Source: Desulfuromusa sp. (GTDB lineage Bacteria; Desulfobacterota; Desulfuromonadia; Desulfuromonadales; Geopsychrobacteraceae). From it: a DNA stretch of 6,113 bases. The stretch lies in assembly GCA_030590745.1 (NCBI GenBank), contig JAUVCS010000060.1, positions 1 to 6,113 on the forward strand, in the 5' to 3' direction. A program made the translations under genes and the position numbers. The number at the start of each line of letters is the position of its first letter. The first letter of the stretch is position 1. Of this stretch, positions 5,692-6,113 are shown in pieces. The notes under the pieces were generated by a model. The model was not told where the DNA came from. It searched no databases and was given only the letters and a program-made list of their open reading frames with translations.

Positions 5692-5719
5692 ATTCGTACA
5701 TGTCCCCTGAATAACGAAT
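5692..5719. repeat. Right REP-like hairpin
   Basis: ATTCGT (5692-5697) and ACGAAT (5714-5719) form a perfect 6-bp stem; the 16-base loop contains ACATGTCCCC. It ends 4 bases from the serA stop codon. It is the second copy of the end hairpin of the 345-bp element. Confidence 0.65.
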
Positions 5720-5723
5720 CGAC

Positions 5724-6113
5724 TCAACCAATGTGAACCGCCTTGATAAACTTGGCACCAACTGCATCATCCACCTTTTGCAAGGTTTCCTCATCAACGG
5801 GAGAATCCACAGAAAACACCACCATCGCCTCACCCGCTTTTTCCTGCCGACCCAGACTCATGTTCCCGATATTGACATTTGCTTCACCCAGAATTGTCCC
5901 GATCTTACCGATCAAGCCTGGGCGATCCTGATAATTAATCACCAGCATATGTGCTTCAGGGCGGAAATCAATACCGAAATTACGCATTTTGACAATCTTT
6001 GGAATCCCCTCAAACAGGGTTCCGGCAATGGTTCGGCTCCCCTCGCTACTATTGAGGGTCAAGGTAATCAGATTGGAAAAAGAATCTGTTTCTGTTGAAC
6101 GAACCGATTCAAC
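5724..6113 (-). CDS. serA: D-3-phosphoglycerate dehydrogenase, C-terminal part (runs off the window)
   Basis: The last 129 residues of a protein whose frame stays open to the right edge; the N-terminal substrate- and NAD-binding domains lie outside. The visible part matches the end of the long bacterial type of SerA, which oxidises 3-phosphoglycerate to phosphohydroxypyruvate, the first step of serine synthesis. Residues 1-50 are the tail of the intervening ASB domain, with SFSNLITLTL and RTIAGTLFEG. Residues 55-129 are a regulatory ACT domain: HMLVINYQDRPGLIGKIGTILGEA, then NVNIGNMSLGR. In the family this domain binds serine for feedback inhibition, and the Asn of NVNIG lies at the ligand interface. 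There is no start here: the TTG at 6060-6062 lies inside the coding region. It converges on mqnD and ends 4 bases from the structured element. Confidence 0.93.
   Translation of the reverse strand, partial: VESVRSTETDSFSNLITLTLNSSEGSRTIAGTLFEGIPKIVKMRNFGIDFRPEAHMLVINYQDRPGLIGKIGTILGEANVNIGNMSLGRQEKAGEAMVVFSVDSPVDEETLQKVDDAVGAKFIKAVHIG

Larger units (their letters stand above)
5375..5719. repeat. ~345-bp structured element filling the mqnD-serA gap
   Basis: The 369-base space between two convergent genes holds a chain of inverted repeats and no convincing gene. In order: a hairpin with GTGTCCCC in the loop (5375-5400); a GC hairpin GCGGGG/CCCCGC (5418-5435); a perfect 13-bp stem (5443-5473); CCCGCC-GTT-GGCGGG (5499-5513); a nested multi-step stem (5522-5607); and a closing hairpin with ATGTCCCC in the loop (5692-5719). 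The two end hairpins are direct repeats of each other (CGT..ACRTGTCCCC...ATAACG). RTGTCCCC palindromes at both ends resemble the REP-type sequences I associate with REP-associated tyrosine transposases (RAYT/TnpA_REP), so this may be a transposase-less composite mobilised in trans. The alternative is a structured ncRNA or a bidirectional transcription barrier. No U-run follows any stem. Confidence 0.7.

Noticed and set aside
5733..6098. 121-codon plus-strand frame at the right end
   Set aside because: It is antisense to serA, whose ACT-domain sequence is clear on the minus strand.
1..6113. CRISPR arrays, toxin-antitoxin pairs, integrases or phage genes
   Set aside because: No regularly spaced repeats and no proteins of these families were seen on either strand.

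Overview
The window looks like chromosome from a Desulfuromonadales-type (Geobacter/Desulfuromonas/Pelobacter-like) deltaproteobacterium. This is inferred from gene content: an MglA/MglB polarity GTPase pair, the futalosine menaquinone genes mqnB and mqnD, and a serA with ASB and ACT domains. No rRNA or phylogenetic marker is present, so the assignment rests on context.

Left part (1-1159, everything on the minus strand): an AT-rich edge without a supportable gene, then a membrane-anchored DUF2726/zinc-ribbon protein (183-911) with its own promoter. Next comes a self-contained tRNA-Asn(GTT) unit: consensus sigma70 promoter, encoded CCA end and an intrinsic terminator. Between the tRNA promoter and mglA lies a 165-bp imperfect palindrome (1231-1395) whose outer 19-bp arms match at 18 of 19 positions.

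Middle (1394-2493, minus): mglB then mglA, 15 bases apart, read from one good promoter at 2527-2555. That promoter lies inside the longest open frame and so supports the shorter MglB start. A divergent intergenic region follows.

Right (2724-5354, plus): a tightly packed operon of an unrecognised 361-residue protein, mqnB (futalosine hydrolase) and mqnD (1,4-dihydroxy-6-naphthoate synthase). Gaps are 1 base and a 1-base TGATG overlap. MqnB and MqnD act in the same pathway, removing hypoxanthine from futalosine and releasing the naphthoate ring from the cyclised product. The unknown first gene is therefore a candidate accessory factor.

The convergent gap between mqnD and the 3' end of serA (serA runs off the right edge on the minus strand) is almost entirely filled by a ~345-bp structured element (5375-5719). 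It is bounded by two similar direct-repeat hairpins with RTGTCCCC in the loop and contains a perfect 13-bp hairpin and a long nested stem-loop. It looks like a composite REP/BIME-type mobile or structured-RNA element and is the most unusual thing in the window.
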